Positions 8,029-18,508 of a stretch of DNA of 55,274 nt are shown here, one piece after another. Made by a program: the position numbers and the translations under genes. Under the pieces are notes generated by a model. That model saw only the letters and a program-made list of their open reading frames with translations, was not told the origin of the DNA and did not search any database. How positions within the stretch are numbered: position 1 is the first letter of the stretch; every line of letters begins with the position of its first letter. The stretch comes from Gemmatimonadota bacterium. Lineage in GTDB: Bacteria; Gemmatimonadota; Gemmatimonadetes; Gemmatimonadales; GWC2-71-9. The stretch spans positions 1-55,274 of the forward strand of contig JAPULZ010000121.1 in assembly GCA_027294455.1 (NCBI GenBank), written 5' to 3'.

Positions 8029-9869
8029 AGCGTCCCGGCAGAAGGAATGTTCCCGTTCGTTTCGTGGTGCAACTCTTCGATCTGGTAGAAGATGGCCCAG
8101 GCGCCCGGGCCGACGTGCACGCCCAGCGCCGCGGTGACGTCCCCCGCGAGGCATTCGAGTGGCTGAAAACGGCGCTCCACCGCTTGACGGAGGTCCTGCG
8201 CCGCGTCGGCAGCGTCGGCATGGACGATGCCGATCCGCAGGCGGGCCGGCCGGGGAGTGAGGCGCCCGTCCAGATGCGCCAGCACGCGGGGAATCGTCGC
8301 CTTCCGCCCCCGTACCCGGTCCACCGTGTCGATCTTGCCCTTCGCCGGGGTGATCTCGAGAATGGGCTTGATGTGGAGGAGCCGCCCCAGCCAGCCCCGG
8401 CCTCTGCCCACGCGCCCGGAGCGCACCAGGGTCTCGAACGTATCGACGACCACGAACCCCCCGGAGCGGTCGCGCACCCGGGTCAGCTCGGCGACGACTT
8501 GCTCCGTCGACCAGCCGCGATCCGACAACTCGCGGGCCCGTATGGTCAGCATCCCGAGACCCAGGGACACCGAGCGGGAGTCGAACACGGTGATCCCGTC
8601 GAGACCACTCTCGTTCGCCGCGGTCTGGGCGGCGGTGAATGTGCCGGAGAGTCCACTCGAGACCGACAGGCACAGCACCTCCCGCGCACCACCCCGTGCC
8701 TCGCGGTAGGCTTCGATGAAAGCGGCTGGTGCCGGTTGTGACGTGGTGAACATCGAGCCGTCATTCCGCATGCGCCGGTAAATTTCCTCGGGCCCGATCT
8801 CGATGCGGTCGAGGTAGGTATGCGCCCCGTCCATGACCTGTACCGGAACGAGCACCACTCCGAGGCGGTCGATGGTATCGTCGGGAAGGTCACAGCTCGA
8901 ATCGACCACCAGGCCGAGTTGGGTGGCAGCGTCGTGATGCAGCGTCTCGTGTTGCTCCTGCATGTCATCGGCCTTGCTCTCGACCACGTCACCCCACTCG
9001 CCGGCCAGGTCGAAGACGGCCTCCGGCGTATTGGTGTGGACGTGCACCTTGAGCAGGTCGCCCGTCGCCAGGACGACGATGGATCCCCCCAGCGACCGCA
9101 TGGCCGTCCGCACCTTGATGGTGGGTGGAAGACTGCTGCTTCGTACCAGGACCTCGGTGCAAAACTGGAAATCGCGATCGCGCTCGACGTGAGCCACGGC
9201 CGCCGGTGCGAGCGGCTCGACGTCATCCACCCGCGCCGTCGCCGCAGTGGCACGTCCCTCGATCAAGTGCACGACGCCTTCGAGGAGTCGCACGAATCCC
9301 AATCCACCGGCATCAACGACGCCGGCTCGCTTGAGCACGGCGAGCAACTCGGGTGTCCTTTTCAACGACGCTCTGGCCCCGGCCAGCACGCGAATCATGA
9401 ACGTGGCGATGTCGGCTCCGTCGGTGGCGGCGTGTTCGGCCGCGTCGGCGGTCTCGCGACACACCGTGAGGATGGTGCCTTCCACCGGCTCGTCCAGGGC
9501 GGAGGCGATGCGCTCGGCGCCTGCACGGAATCCACCGGCGATAGGGATGGGTGTGGCTGATCGAAGTTCCCCGATGGCATCGCGAAAACCGAGGAGGAAC
9601 TGTGACAGGAGGAGTCCCGAATTGCCGTGCGCGCCGAGAATACACGCTTCGGCCATGGTTCGGGTGATCTCGGGAAGCTCGGCGTGCTCGAGTGGGGCCA
9701 CCGCGCGCGCGACGGCCTGGAGCGTCATGGAAAAATTCGTCCCGGTATCGCCATCGGGGACGGGGAACACGTTGATGCGATTGAGCTCCCCTCGCGCGGC
9801 TTCCACCCACTCGGCCCCCGCCAGGAGGCTGCGGCGGAGGCGGCGCCCGTCGACATATGCAATACCCAC
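8025..9869 (-). CDS. Fatty-acid kinase FakA (DhaL) fused to a DegV/FakB fatty-acid-binding domain
   Basis: FakA phosphorylates fatty acids held by FakB (DegV family), giving acyl-phosphate for membrane lipid synthesis. Here both are in one 614-residue chain. Residues 1-200 are a DhaL/DAK2 kinase domain with PVPDGDTGTNFS at 36-47, carrying the magnesium-binding aspartates, and HGNSGLLLSQFL near 81-92. Residues about 210-305 match the FakA middle domain (FCTEVLVRS, VHVHTNTPE). From about 318 a complete DegV domain begins (LGLVVDSSCDLP), including TTSQPAP at 375-381, the TSQP segment that binds the fatty-acid carboxylate in FakB. Start is GTG at 9869. It sits in the rpsF-rplI-rsfS cluster with 10 bases to rplI. 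Domain calls are firm; the self-contained activity is inference. Confidence 0.88.
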   Translation of the reverse strand: MGIAYVDGRRLRRSLLAGAEWVEAARGELNRINVFPVPDGDTGTNFSMTLQAVARAVAPLEHAELPEITRTMAEACILGAHGNSGLLLSQFLLGFRDAIGELRSATPIPIAGGFRAGAERIASALDEPVEGTILTVCRETADAAEHAATDGADIATFMIRVLAGARASLKRTPELLAVLKRAGVVDAGGLGFVRLLEGVVHLIEGRATAATARVDDVEPLAPAAVAHVERDRDFQFCTEVLVRSSSLPPTIKVRTAMRSLGGSIVVLATGDLLKVHVHTNTPEAVFDLAGEWGDVVESKADDMQEQHETLHHDAATQLGLVVDSSCDLPDDTIDRLGVVLVPVQVMDGAHTYLDRIEIGPEEIYRRMRNDGSMFTTSQPAPAAFIEAYREARGGAREVLCLSVSSGLSGTFTAAQTAANESGLDGITVFDSRSVSLGLGMLTIRARELSDRGWSTEQVVAELTRVRDRSGGFVVVDTFETLVRSGRVGRGRGWLGRLLHIKPILEITPAKGKIDTVDRVRGRKATIPRVLAHLDGRLTPRPARLRIGIVHADAADAAQDLRQAVERRFQPLECLAGDVTAALGVHVGPGAWAIFYQIEELHHETNGNIPSAGTL

Positions 9870-9879
9870 CGAGGGCGTA

Positions 9880-10335
9880 CTAGGACTCCTTGCTCACGGA
9901 GGTTACCGAGACGAGGATTTCCGGCCGGACGTCCGGGTGGAGTTTGATCGCCACACGATGTTCGCCGACGACCTTGATCGGGTCGGGCAAGTCGATGACG
10001 CGTTTGTCGATGACATGTCCTTCCGCCGCCAGCTTTTCGGCGATGTCCGCCGCCGTGATCGAGCCGAACAACCGGTCGCCGTCGCCCGTCTTGGCAGTGA
10101 ACGCCAACGCGACGCGGGTGAGATCCTTGGCGAGTCGTTCGGCGTCGGCGAGGGCGAGGGCGATGCGCTCGACTCGTCGCGAGCGCTCTGCCCCCACCTG
10201 GCGCTTGTTGCCCTCGGTGGCCAGGTATGCCTTGCCGTGCGGAATCAGGTAGTTCCGCGCATAACCGTCTTTGACCTTGACGACCTCCCCAGTGCGACCG
10301 AGGTGCTGCACATCTTCGCGAAGAATAATCTCCAT
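9880..10335 (-). CDS. rplI: 50S ribosomal protein bL9
   Basis: The 151-residue product starts MEIILREDVQHLGRTGEVV and continues VKDGYARNYLIPHGKA, the conserved N-terminal rRNA-binding domain of L9, then a long helix and the C-terminal domain (LFGSITAADIAEKL). Length is normal. The ATG at 10335 is preferred over an in-frame extension of ten residues because it begins exactly at the family N-terminus. It lies 2 bases after the DUF2232 gene in the order rpsF-rpsR-DUF2232-rplI, which is common in bacteria. Confidence 0.97.
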   Translation of the reverse strand: MEIILREDVQHLGRTGEVVKVKDGYARNYLIPHGKAYLATEGNKRQVGAERSRRVERIALALADAERLAKDLTRVALAFTAKTGDGDRLFGSITAADIAEKLAAEGHVIDKRVIDLPDPIKVVGEHRVAIKLHPDVRPEILVSVTSVSKES

Positions 10336-10337
10336 TG

Positions 10338-11306
10338 TCAGCTTTCCGCGCGCGGTGCGATCCACCGCCGTCTCAGGTCCAGGCCCGTGTCCGCCACTCC
10401 CAAGAGAATGGCGCCGATGAGCACCACGGGCAACATGAATACGATCGAAAATGCAATCAATATCATGGTGAGGAAGCTCGGCCCCCCCGTCAATCCGATA
10501 CCGAACCGCGCCACGGCTACGCCCCGCAACGCGTACAACACTCCCGCGACCACCAGCACGTTCGCTGCCATGGTGCGCGAGGCCCCCCCGGTGAGCACGA
10601 GCACGACGGCAAGGGCCACCACCGGGATCCAGCCGAAATGCTCAGTGAACCGGAAGTCCCGGAACCGTCCGAAGGATGCCGCGTCGGTCGCGTCGACCAA
10701 GCGGCGATACAGTACGGTGGCCAGGGCAAAGCCAGCAAGCATCTCGATGGCGACCGTCGCCGGAAAAAAATCGGCCATCAACGGAACCACCGTGTCGAAC
10801 GAGTCCTCCAGTTGCACCACCATCGGGTCTGCCGTACCTGCCGGCCCGCTCGGCGTCCCGGTGGAGATCCATGCCAGCACCAGCTGCGTTGCCACGACGA
10901 TCCGCGACTCCACCCACCACCGGATCTGCGACCATGACCCGCCGAGTGCCGCGATCAGGACACTCACTCCCACGGCGGCCGCGGCGGTCGCCGACATGGC
11001 GCGATGCGCGAGCGACCAGGTCGTGTAGCGCCACGTCCAGCCGAATACCACCGTGCCGATGACGGCAGCCGCGCGGACCGCCTGATCGGGCGGATCGCCC
11101 GGCCGGGCCAGCCACCACAGGCTGAGGCCGCCCGCCAGCGCCGCCGTCGACAGCCGTCCCCGCGGGCCGGGCCGCCTCACCAGCACCAGGGCGGCCAAGG
11201 GCATCGTCAGCAGTCCGATCGGTGCCACGATCGCGAAGGCGATCCCCGCGCCGATGCCCAGCAGCAGCCCGAGTCCCCGCTCGCGAGGCCCGGACGCAGG
11301 TTTCAT
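10338..11306 (-). CDS. DUF2232 polytopic membrane protein (YybS-like)
   Basis: The 322-residue product is very hydrophobic with about eight predicted membrane segments, for example LGLLLGIGAGIAFAIVAP near the start and FLTMILIAFSIVFMLPVVLI near the end. The position between rpsR and rplI, plus the overall layout, matches the DUF2232/YybS family often encoded there. Sequence motifs in this family are weak, so the family call depends partly on context. The ATG at 11306 is the first good start after rpsR; an upstream in-frame extension would overlap rpsR fully and is rejected. The function is unknown. Confidence 0.8.
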   Translation of the reverse strand: MKPASGPRERGLGLLLGIGAGIAFAIVAPIGLLTMPLAALVLVRRPGPRGRLSTAALAGGLSLWWLARPGDPPDQAVRAAAVIGTVVFGWTWRYTTWSLAHRAMSATAAAAVGVSVLIAALGGSWSQIRWWVESRIVVATQLVLAWISTGTPSGPAGTADPMVVQLEDSFDTVVPLMADFFPATVAIEMLAGFALATVLYRRLVDATDAASFGRFRDFRFTEHFGWIPVVALAVVLVLTGGASRTMAANVLVVAGVLYALRGVAVARFGIGLTGGPSFLTMILIAFSIVFMLPVVLIGAILLGVADTGLDLRRRWIAPRAES

Positions 11307-11314
11307 GGGGCCCG

Positions 11315-11527
11315 CTACGACCTGATAAAGGGCAGCAGCGCGAGGTGCCGGGCCCGCTTGATGGCTGTGCCGACCTGGCGTTGATGCCGGGCACACATCC
11401 CGGTCAGCCGGCGCGGCAGGATCTTCCCGCGATCGGTTATGAACCGCTGCAAGGTCCGCTCATCCTTGTAATCGATTACCCGAACGCCCGCTTCACACAC
11501 GGGGCAAGGCTTGCGTGGCCTCCTCAT
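11315..11527 (-). CDS. rpsR: 30S ribosomal protein bS18, zinc-ribbon form
   Basis: The 70-residue product contains [19 protein letters not shown] and the [12 protein letters not shown] segment of S18. Unlike the E. coli protein it keeps a probable zinc site: C8-x2-C11 near the N-terminus with C45-x2-H48. This C+ form is often paired in other genomes with a zinc-free paralogue used in zinc shortage. It overlaps rpsF by ATGA (11524-11527), so S6 and S18, which bind each other on the ribosome, are made in coupled fashion. Confidence 0.97.
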   Translation of the reverse strand: MRRPRKPCPVCEAGVRVIDYKDERTLQRFITDRGKILPRRLTGMCARHQRQVGTAIKRARHLALLPFIRS

Positions 11528-11952
11528 TCGTCACCTTCATCGGCCGCGGGGGGCGCAGGCGCTGCAGCCGCGGCCCTGGACGAGTCGGCGTCGCCGGTCC
11601 GCTCGCGCGGCTTCTCGTCGTCACCAGGCGCAGGATACGGCACGGGCGCCGGCAACTCGCCTTCGTTGAGGATTAGCTGATAGCGGATCGCGGAATCTTC
11701 GAGTTTCACCAATCGCTCGAACTCGGGCAGGAGCGTCGGGTCGGTGGCGAACTGCACGACCACGTAATAGCCGACTTCCTTGCCCTTGATGGGATAGGCG
11801 AGGGTGCGCTTCCCCCAGTGGTTCATGTCCTTGATGGGCTCGGGATTTTCCTTGCTCTTGAGCAGCGCGTGAAAGCGATCGAGGTGCTTGTTGATCGCTC
11901 CTTCATCCAGCGCGCTGTCGAAAACGTACACGGCCTCGTATTGACGAGTCAT
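11524..11952 (-). CDS. rpsF: 30S ribosomal protein bS6 with acidic/Ala-Pro tail
   Basis: The 142-residue product carries the S6 core ([45 protein letters not shown]). After about residue 97 it continues in a low-complexity tail rich in Pro, Ala, Glu and Asp, longer than in E. coli and comparable with other high-GC species. The SD GGGAGGTG lies a few bases before the ATG. That SD could pair with an upstream CACCT (see the leader entry). It heads the long minus-strand operon that runs on to smc. Confidence 0.96.
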   Translation of the reverse strand: MTRQYEAVYVFDSALDEGAINKHLDRFHALLKSKENPEPIKDMNHWGKRTLAYPIKGKEVGYYVVVQFATDPTLLPEFERLVKLEDSAIRYQLILNEGELPAPVPYPAPGDDEKPRERTGDADSSRAAAAAPAPPAADEGDE

Positions 11953-11954
11953 GG

Positions 11955-11989
11955 CACCTCCCTTCGGACTGTGCGACCCCGCCCAGGTG
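11955..11989 (-). promoter_or_regulatory. Possible rpsF leader hairpin that covers the SD
   Basis: In the rpsF 5' leader, CACCT (11985-11989, minus sense) can pair with AGGTG of the SD (11955-11959). A CCG triplet (11965-11967) falls in the enclosed strand just before the SD. The S6:S18 complex is known to autoregulate its operon through a leader structure with a CCG-containing bulge. The resemblance here is only partial and I could not fold or align it. Confidence 0.3.
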
Positions 11990-12033
11990 TGTGACGGAGT
12001 AGGTGGTATGGCCAGCAGTTTTCTGGAGGGCGA

Positions 12034-12062
12034 AGTCTAGCTGCTACACGCCATAACTGCAA
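12034..12062 (-). promoter_or_regulatory. rpsF: Candidate promoter of the rpsF operon
   Basis: On the minus strand TTGCAG (12057-12062) and TAGACT (12034-12039) are separated by exactly 17 bases, about 75 bases before the leader's SD region. The matches to sigma-70 boxes are 3/6 and 4/6. This is the only intergenic gap before the ribosomal cluster, so a promoter is expected here, but the exact boxes are uncertain. Confidence 0.35.
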
Positions 12063-12083
12063 CTGCCCGCCGATTCCTCCCGC

Positions 12084-14115
<2,032 letters not shown>

Positions 14116-14123
<8 letters not shown>

Positions 14124-14694
14124 GCTGCGTTCCTTTTCGGTTGAATCGGTTCATGGCGGTCTCGATACCGTCGCGCACCCAGCACTCCACCGCCTCGGTC
14201 ATGATCGGAAGCAATTCATCTATCACTTTGCGTTCGGCGTCTTCGAAGTCCGACAAGAGGAAGTCGGACTGGTCGCCCTCTTCCGGACGGGGACCGACAC
14301 CAATGCGCAGTCGCGCATAGTCTTCTGACTGCAACCGGCCGGCGATGCTCTTCAAGCCGTTGTGGCCGCCGGCCGAACCACGGGCCCGCAGCCGGAAGGT
14401 GCCGAGGGGCAGGGCGACCTCATCGACCAGCACCAACAGATCCGTGCTCGGATCGAACGTCGGGTTCTTCACCAGCGGGCCCAGCGCGGTCCCGCTGCGA
14501 TTCATGTACGTCTGAGGTTTGACGACGGTGACTCTTTCAACGCCGACCGTTCCCTCACAGACACGGGCCCGCCGGAACCAGGGCCGTTGGAAAGGCGGGA
14601 AGTGCCATCGGTCCGCCACCGCATCGGCCAGGATGAACCCGGCGTTATGCCGGGTTCCGGCGTAATCCGGGCCCGGGTTGCCCAGGCCCACCAC
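14116..14694 (-). CDS. pth: Peptidyl-tRNA hydrolase
   Basis: Pth recycles peptidyl-tRNAs released from stalled ribosomes. The product has [19 protein letters not shown] with the catalytic His in RHN, the Asn of TYMNRSG, and [23 protein letters not shown] in the usual order. The first ATG-like start is GTG at 14694, giving 192 residues and only two before GLGNPG. A CTG codon at 14703 would give [11 protein letters not shown], closer to the family N-terminus, and cannot be excluded. The gene follows rplY directly, an order seen in many bacteria. It overlaps the hppA start by 8 bases. Confidence 0.95.
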
Positions 14695-14706
14695 GGCCCG
14701 CAGGGG

Positions 14707-15393
14707 TTACCCTGCGTCCCCCGCGTCCTCGCCCTCGTCTTCGGCCTTGGGCTTGCGGATGAGTTCCGGCTCCGCGCCCTCCTCCTCTTCCTCGGGCTCA
14801 GCCGCGGCCTCAGTAGTTTCCGGTTCTTCCTCGACCCGCGGCGCGATGACGGTGCATATCGTCTTCGTGGGATCCGTCAGAATCCCCGCGTTCTCGATCT
14901 CGAGGTCGCTGACGTGAAGCGACCCACCAATTTCCAGGTGGTCGACATCGAGTGAAATCCGCTCGGGAAGGTGGCGCGGCAGCACCTCGAGCGAGACTTC
15001 CCGCAGCACCTGATCGAGGGTGCCACCTGTGTTCCGCACGCCGCTGGGCACGCCGTCTAGCACGATGGGCACGTCCACCGTGATCGTCTCGCCGGCGCGA
15101 ATCTCGTAGAAATCCACGTGTGTGATGACGCGTCGGACGGGATGCCGTTGGATTTCCCGAATGAGGACGCTGACGGGCTTGCCGCCGACGGCCAGCTCGA
15201 TCACGGTGCTGGCCGTCGCGTGCTCGGACAGGAGCTTGTCCAGTTCCGACGACGACACCGAGAGCGCCGCGGGGTCCCGTCCGCGTCCATAAATCACCGC
15301 CGGGATTCGACCCGACATGCGCATCTGTCGCGCGGGACCCTTGCCGATACCGTCGCGCCTTTCTGCCGTCAGGATAACTGTTGTGGTTGCCAT
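14707..15393 (-). CDS. rplY: 50S ribosomal protein bL25, long CTC/TL5 form
   Basis: L25 binds 5S rRNA. The 228-residue product is the long form. The N-terminal L25 domain (about 1-95) includes GKGPARQMRMSGRIPAVIYG and HVDFYEI. A C-terminal TL5-type beta domain (about 96-185) has VDVPIVLDGVPSGVRNTGG. An acidic Glu-rich tail follows. I chose the ATG at 15393, which begins MATTTVILTAERR; the in-frame extension upstream overlaps the intergenic region only. It lies 13 bases after prs. Confidence 0.95.
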   Translation of the reverse strand: MATTTVILTAERRDGIGKGPARQMRMSGRIPAVIYGRGRDPAALSVSSSELDKLLSEHATASTVIELAVGGKPVSVLIREIQRHPVRRVITHVDFYEIRAGETITVDVPIVLDGVPSGVRNTGGTLDQVLREVSLEVLPRHLPERISLDVDHLEIGGSLHVSDLEIENAGILTDPTKTICTVIAPRVEEEPETTEAAAEPEEEEEGAEPELIRKPKAEDEGEDAGDAG

Positions 15394-15406
15394 AAACCCT
15401 TGCTTC

Positions 15407-16369
15407 CTACGCTGGTGTTTCGAACAGCGAGCTGACTGACTCGCCACTGTGAATGTAGCGAATGGCCTTGGCGAGCAGCGGAGCCACGGACAAGACCTCG
15501 AGCGTGTCGAAACGACGTTCCTCCGGAGTGTGAATCGTGTTGGTCACGGCAATTTCCGTCAGCGGCGCGGCCACGAGCCGGTCGACGGCCGGCCCGGACA
15601 GCAACGGATGTGAGGCGCAACAATACACCTCGTTGGCGCCCAGGTCCTTGAGCGCATGCACCGCGCTGGACAGGGTGCCGGCCGTATCCACCATGTCGTC
15701 GGCGATGAGGCAGTCTCGCCCCTCGACCTCACCCACCACGTTCATGACCTCGGCGACGTTCGCCTTGGGGCGCCGCTTGTCGATGATGGCGAAGCCGCCG
15801 CCGAGACGCGTCGCGAACCCACGAGCCATCTTCGCACTTCCCACGTCGGGTGCCACCACGACGAGGTCGTGCAGCGTCTTTTGCCGGAAGTGTTGGACGA
15901 ACACGGGTGCGGCATAGAGGTGATCCACGGGAATGTCGAAGTATCCCTGCAACTGATGCTGGTGGAAATCGATGGACACCACCCGATCGGCCCCGGCCTT
16001 CGTGACCAGGTTCGCCATCAACTTGGCGCTGATGGCGACCCGCGGCTGGTCCTTCCGGTCCTGGCGCGCATAGCCGAAGTAGGGGATCACCGCCGTGATG
16101 CGGGCGGCGCTGGCCCGGAGCGCCGCGTCGATCAAGATCAGCAGCTCCAGGATGTTCTCGGCTGGCGGGTTGGTGGACTGGATGATGAATACGTCCCGCC
16201 CCCGGACGTTCTCGTCGATCCGCACGAAGATCTCGCCGTCGGCGAAGCGCTCGATGGTCACCGCGCACAACGGCTGCTCCAGGCAAGCCGAAATGTCCCC
16301 GGCGAGGGGGCGATTCGACGTCCCGGCCAGGAGCATCATCTTGCTTTGGGAGAGCGATCCTTCTGCCAT
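15407..16369 (-). CDS. prs: Ribose-phosphate pyrophosphokinase (PRPP synthetase)
   Basis: The enzyme makes PRPP from ribose-5-phosphate and ATP for nucleotide, His and Trp synthesis. The 320-residue product has the class I signatures: FADGEIFVRIDENVRG, YFGYARQDRKDQPR (ATP loop), the metal-binding IDFHQHQLQGYFDIPVDHLY, and the PRPP loop DDMVDTAGT. Length is standard. The ATG at 16369 gives ten residues before MMLLAGTSNRPLA, where an alternative start is possible. It appears to head the prs-rplY-pth-hppA group. Confidence 0.97.
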   Translation of the reverse strand: MAEGSLSQSKMMLLAGTSNRPLAGDISACLEQPLCAVTIERFADGEIFVRIDENVRGRDVFIIQSTNPPAENILELLILIDAALRASAARITAVIPYFGYARQDRKDQPRVAISAKLMANLVTKAGADRVVSIDFHQHQLQGYFDIPVDHLYAAPVFVQHFRQKTLHDLVVVAPDVGSAKMARGFATRLGGGFAIIDKRRPKANVAEVMNVVGEVEGRDCLIADDMVDTAGTLSSAVHALKDLGANEVYCCASHPLLSGPAVDRLVAAPLTEIAVTNTIHTPEERRFDTLEVLSVAPLLAKAIRYIHSGESVSSLFETPA

Positions 16370-16415
16370 AACAGCCGACTAACTTAGCGGGGGTACCCCT
16401 CGACGCCAAGGGACA

Positions 16416-18077
16416 CTACCGGCCGGTCCATCCCGGGCCCCGCACCACCTGGCCGGGCATCGCCCCGGTGTGCTCGCCGTCCCGCAGGACCGGCACGCCG
16501 TTGACCAGGACGTGTGCGACGCCCTCGGACAGCTGGTGGGGTTCGGCAAACGTGGCGTGGTCGGTGACGGCCGCCGGGTCGAACACGACCACGTCGGCGC
16601 GAAACCCCGGGGCGAGCCGCCCACGCCCCTCGAGGCTCAAATTGGTCGCCGGCAGGGAGGTGAGCTTCCTGATGGCCTCGGCAAGGGGCACCACCTTCCG
16701 GTCTCGCACGTATCGTCCCAGGAACCGGGCGAAGTTGCCGTACGCGCGGGGGTGAGGGTTGGACTCCAGGAACACCCCCTCGGGGGCCGGGGACCCGGCG
16801 TCGGATCCAAGGCTCAGCCAAGGGAGCCTCAGCTGCTTCTCGATGTTCTCCTCGGACATGAGGAAATAGACCGTCCCGACCCGGCTGTCGTCCGCGATCA
16901 CCAGATCCATCGCCGTTTCCTCGGGCGGGGTTCCCCGCATGTCCGACACCTCGGCCAGCGTCTTGCCCGTCAGGTACTTGAGCGAGTCCTGGCGAAACCC
17001 CACGAGCAACACGTTGTCGGCGGAGCCGGCCAGCATCAGGAGGTTCTCCCAGTCCGCGGAGGGGGTGCGCATGGCACGCATCACGCGCTCGCGGGTGGCC
17101 GGGTCGCGGAGGCGTTCCACCCACGCGTCGTGCCCGCCCTCCTGGACGTCGGGCGGCATGGCGGCATCGAGTCCCGTGGCCCCGGCAGGATAGGTGTACA
17201 TGTCGGCCGTGATCCGGAGCCCATCGGCGCGGGCGGCTTCCACCCGTGCGATCACCCGATCCATCTTGTCCCAATTGGCGACCCCCGCGGCCTTGAGATG
17301 ATAGATTTCAGCGGGAAGCCCGGCCTCGCGGCTGATCGTGATCAGCTCCTCGACGGCCTCGAGGAGCCGGTCGCCCTCGCTGCGCATGTGGGAGATGTAG
17401 GAGCCTCCGTACTCGGCGGCCACCTTGGCCAGCTCGATCAGCTCGTCGGTTTGCGCATAGAACGCCGGCGCATAGATGAGGGACGATCCCAGCCCCAACG
17501 CTCCTTCTTCCATGGCGTGGCGGACGAGGCCGCGCATCCGATCCAGTTCGTCGTCCGTGGGCGGGCGGTTGTCGTGGCCCAGTTCGTGAATCCGCACCGT
17601 GGTCGCCCCGACGAACGACGCCACGTTGGTAGCAATGCCGCGCTCGACGAGATACTCCAGGTATTCCCCCAGTGTAGTCCACTCGATCTCGTACTCGATG
17701 TCGCCTTGCTGGGCGAGGCCATCGGCCTTCATGGTCTCGTTGAGGGGGCCTTCCGACCATCCCTCGCCGAAGACTTCGAGTGTGACGCCCTGGCGGATAT
17801 CGCTGAGGGAGCGGCCGTCTTCGATCAGTGACTCGGTGGCCCAGCTCAACATGTTGATGAACCCCGGTGCCACCACGAGGCCGGATGCATCGATCTCAGT
17901 GCGGGCGGTGGCGTCCGGCAGCGGGCCGATCGCGGCTATCGTGTCGCCGACGATGGCCACGTCCGCCACGTATCCGGCGTCCCCACTTCCATCGTAGACG
18001 GTTCCTCCGCGGATCACGACGTCGTAGTCGGGTGCACAGGCGGTGACGACGGCCAGCAGGAGTACGAGGCGTTTCAC
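16416..18077 (-). CDS. D-aminoacylase-like amidohydrolase lipoprotein lacking the HxH metal motif
   Basis: The 553-residue product starts at GTG (18077) with a good SD, GGGAGG. It has a lipoprotein signal with VTAC as lipobox (Cys14). The body matches N-acyl-D-amino-acid deacylases of the amidohydrolase superfamily: TVYDGSGDAGYVADVAI, H230 in SYISHMRSEG, H260 in EIYHLKAAG, D426 in SLGSDAG, and the C-terminal LAPGFRADVVVFDP. The first metal motif, normally GFIDxHxH, reads GFINMLSW (72-79), so both histidines are missing, and the family's Cys region reads FGEGWSEG. It may use a single metal or another substrate. It stands alone between prs and the cupin gene. Confidence 0.88.
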   Translation of the reverse strand: MKRLVLLLAVVTACAPDYDVVIRGGTVYDGSGDAGYVADVAIVGDTIAAIGPLPDATARTEIDASGLVVAPGFINMLSWATESLIEDGRSLSDIRQGVTLEVFGEGWSEGPLNETMKADGLAQQGDIEYEIEWTTLGEYLEYLVERGIATNVASFVGATTVRIHELGHDNRPPTDDELDRMRGLVRHAMEEGALGLGSSLIYAPAFYAQTDELIELAKVAAEYGGSYISHMRSEGDRLLEAVEELITISREAGLPAEIYHLKAAGVANWDKMDRVIARVEAARADGLRITADMYTYPAGATGLDAAMPPDVQEGGHDAWVERLRDPATRERVMRAMRTPSADWENLLMLAGSADNVLLVGFRQDSLKYLTGKTLAEVSDMRGTPPEETAMDLVIADDSRVGTVYFLMSEENIEKQLRLPWLSLGSDAGSPAPEGVFLESNPHPRAYGNFARFLGRYVRDRKVVPLAEAIRKLTSLPATNLSLEGRGRLAPGFRADVVVFDPAAVTDHATFAEPHQLSEGVAHVLVNGVPVLRDGEHTGAMPGQVVRGPGWTGR

Positions 18078-18120
18078 GATGAGCCTCCCGTGCAGGGATG
18101 AGTGGTTGCGCTCGTGCCGG

Positions 18121-18483
18121 TCACGCGTCGCGACCCACGAGCTGCGGAGAAAAGGCCGGGAGGCACACGGAGATGTACTCGGCGCCGCCCTCTTCGGGAC
18201 TGGTGTAGCGTACCCGTTCGTCTTTGTGGACGATCAGGGCCTGGCCGGCCCGCACGGCCATCGTGCCCCCGGCGTGCTCGACACGGAGCATGCCGCGCAA
18301 CACGATGGTGATCTCCTCGAACCGGGGTTTCTGCCCGGGCTCGGCCCATCCCGCCGGGCTCTTCATGTGCGCGACGCTCACGCGGTCTGTTGCCGAGCTG
18401 ACCCGGCCCACGTACTCGTCGATGGTCTTGGGCGGTGTGCCGGCCGCGGGAACCGTCGTCGGAGCCTTGATCAACGTTGGCAT
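18121..18483 (-). CDS. Small cupin-domain protein
   Basis: The 120-residue product is a single cupin barrel: EEITIVLRGMLRVEHAGGTMAVRAGQALIV contains the G(x)5-P/G type turn and the usual G-x-A-L-I-V strand (quoted in short pieces here as VLRGMLRVEHAGG and VRAGQALIVHKDE). The classical metal histidines are only partly present, so metal binding is uncertain. Resemblance is to cupins of the EutQ/ethanolamine type. It lies between the aminoacylase and the BTAD regulator, all on the minus strand, so co-transcription is possible. The substrate is unknown. Confidence 0.75.
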   Translation of the reverse strand: MPTLIKAPTTVPAAGTPPKTIDEYVGRVSSATDRVSVAHMKSPAGWAEPGQKPRFEEITIVLRGMLRVEHAGGTMAVRAGQALIVHKDERVRYTSPEEGGAEYISVCLPAFSPQLVGRDA

Positions 18484-18508
18484 TCCGGTCGTCCCTTTCG
18501 AGAGATGG

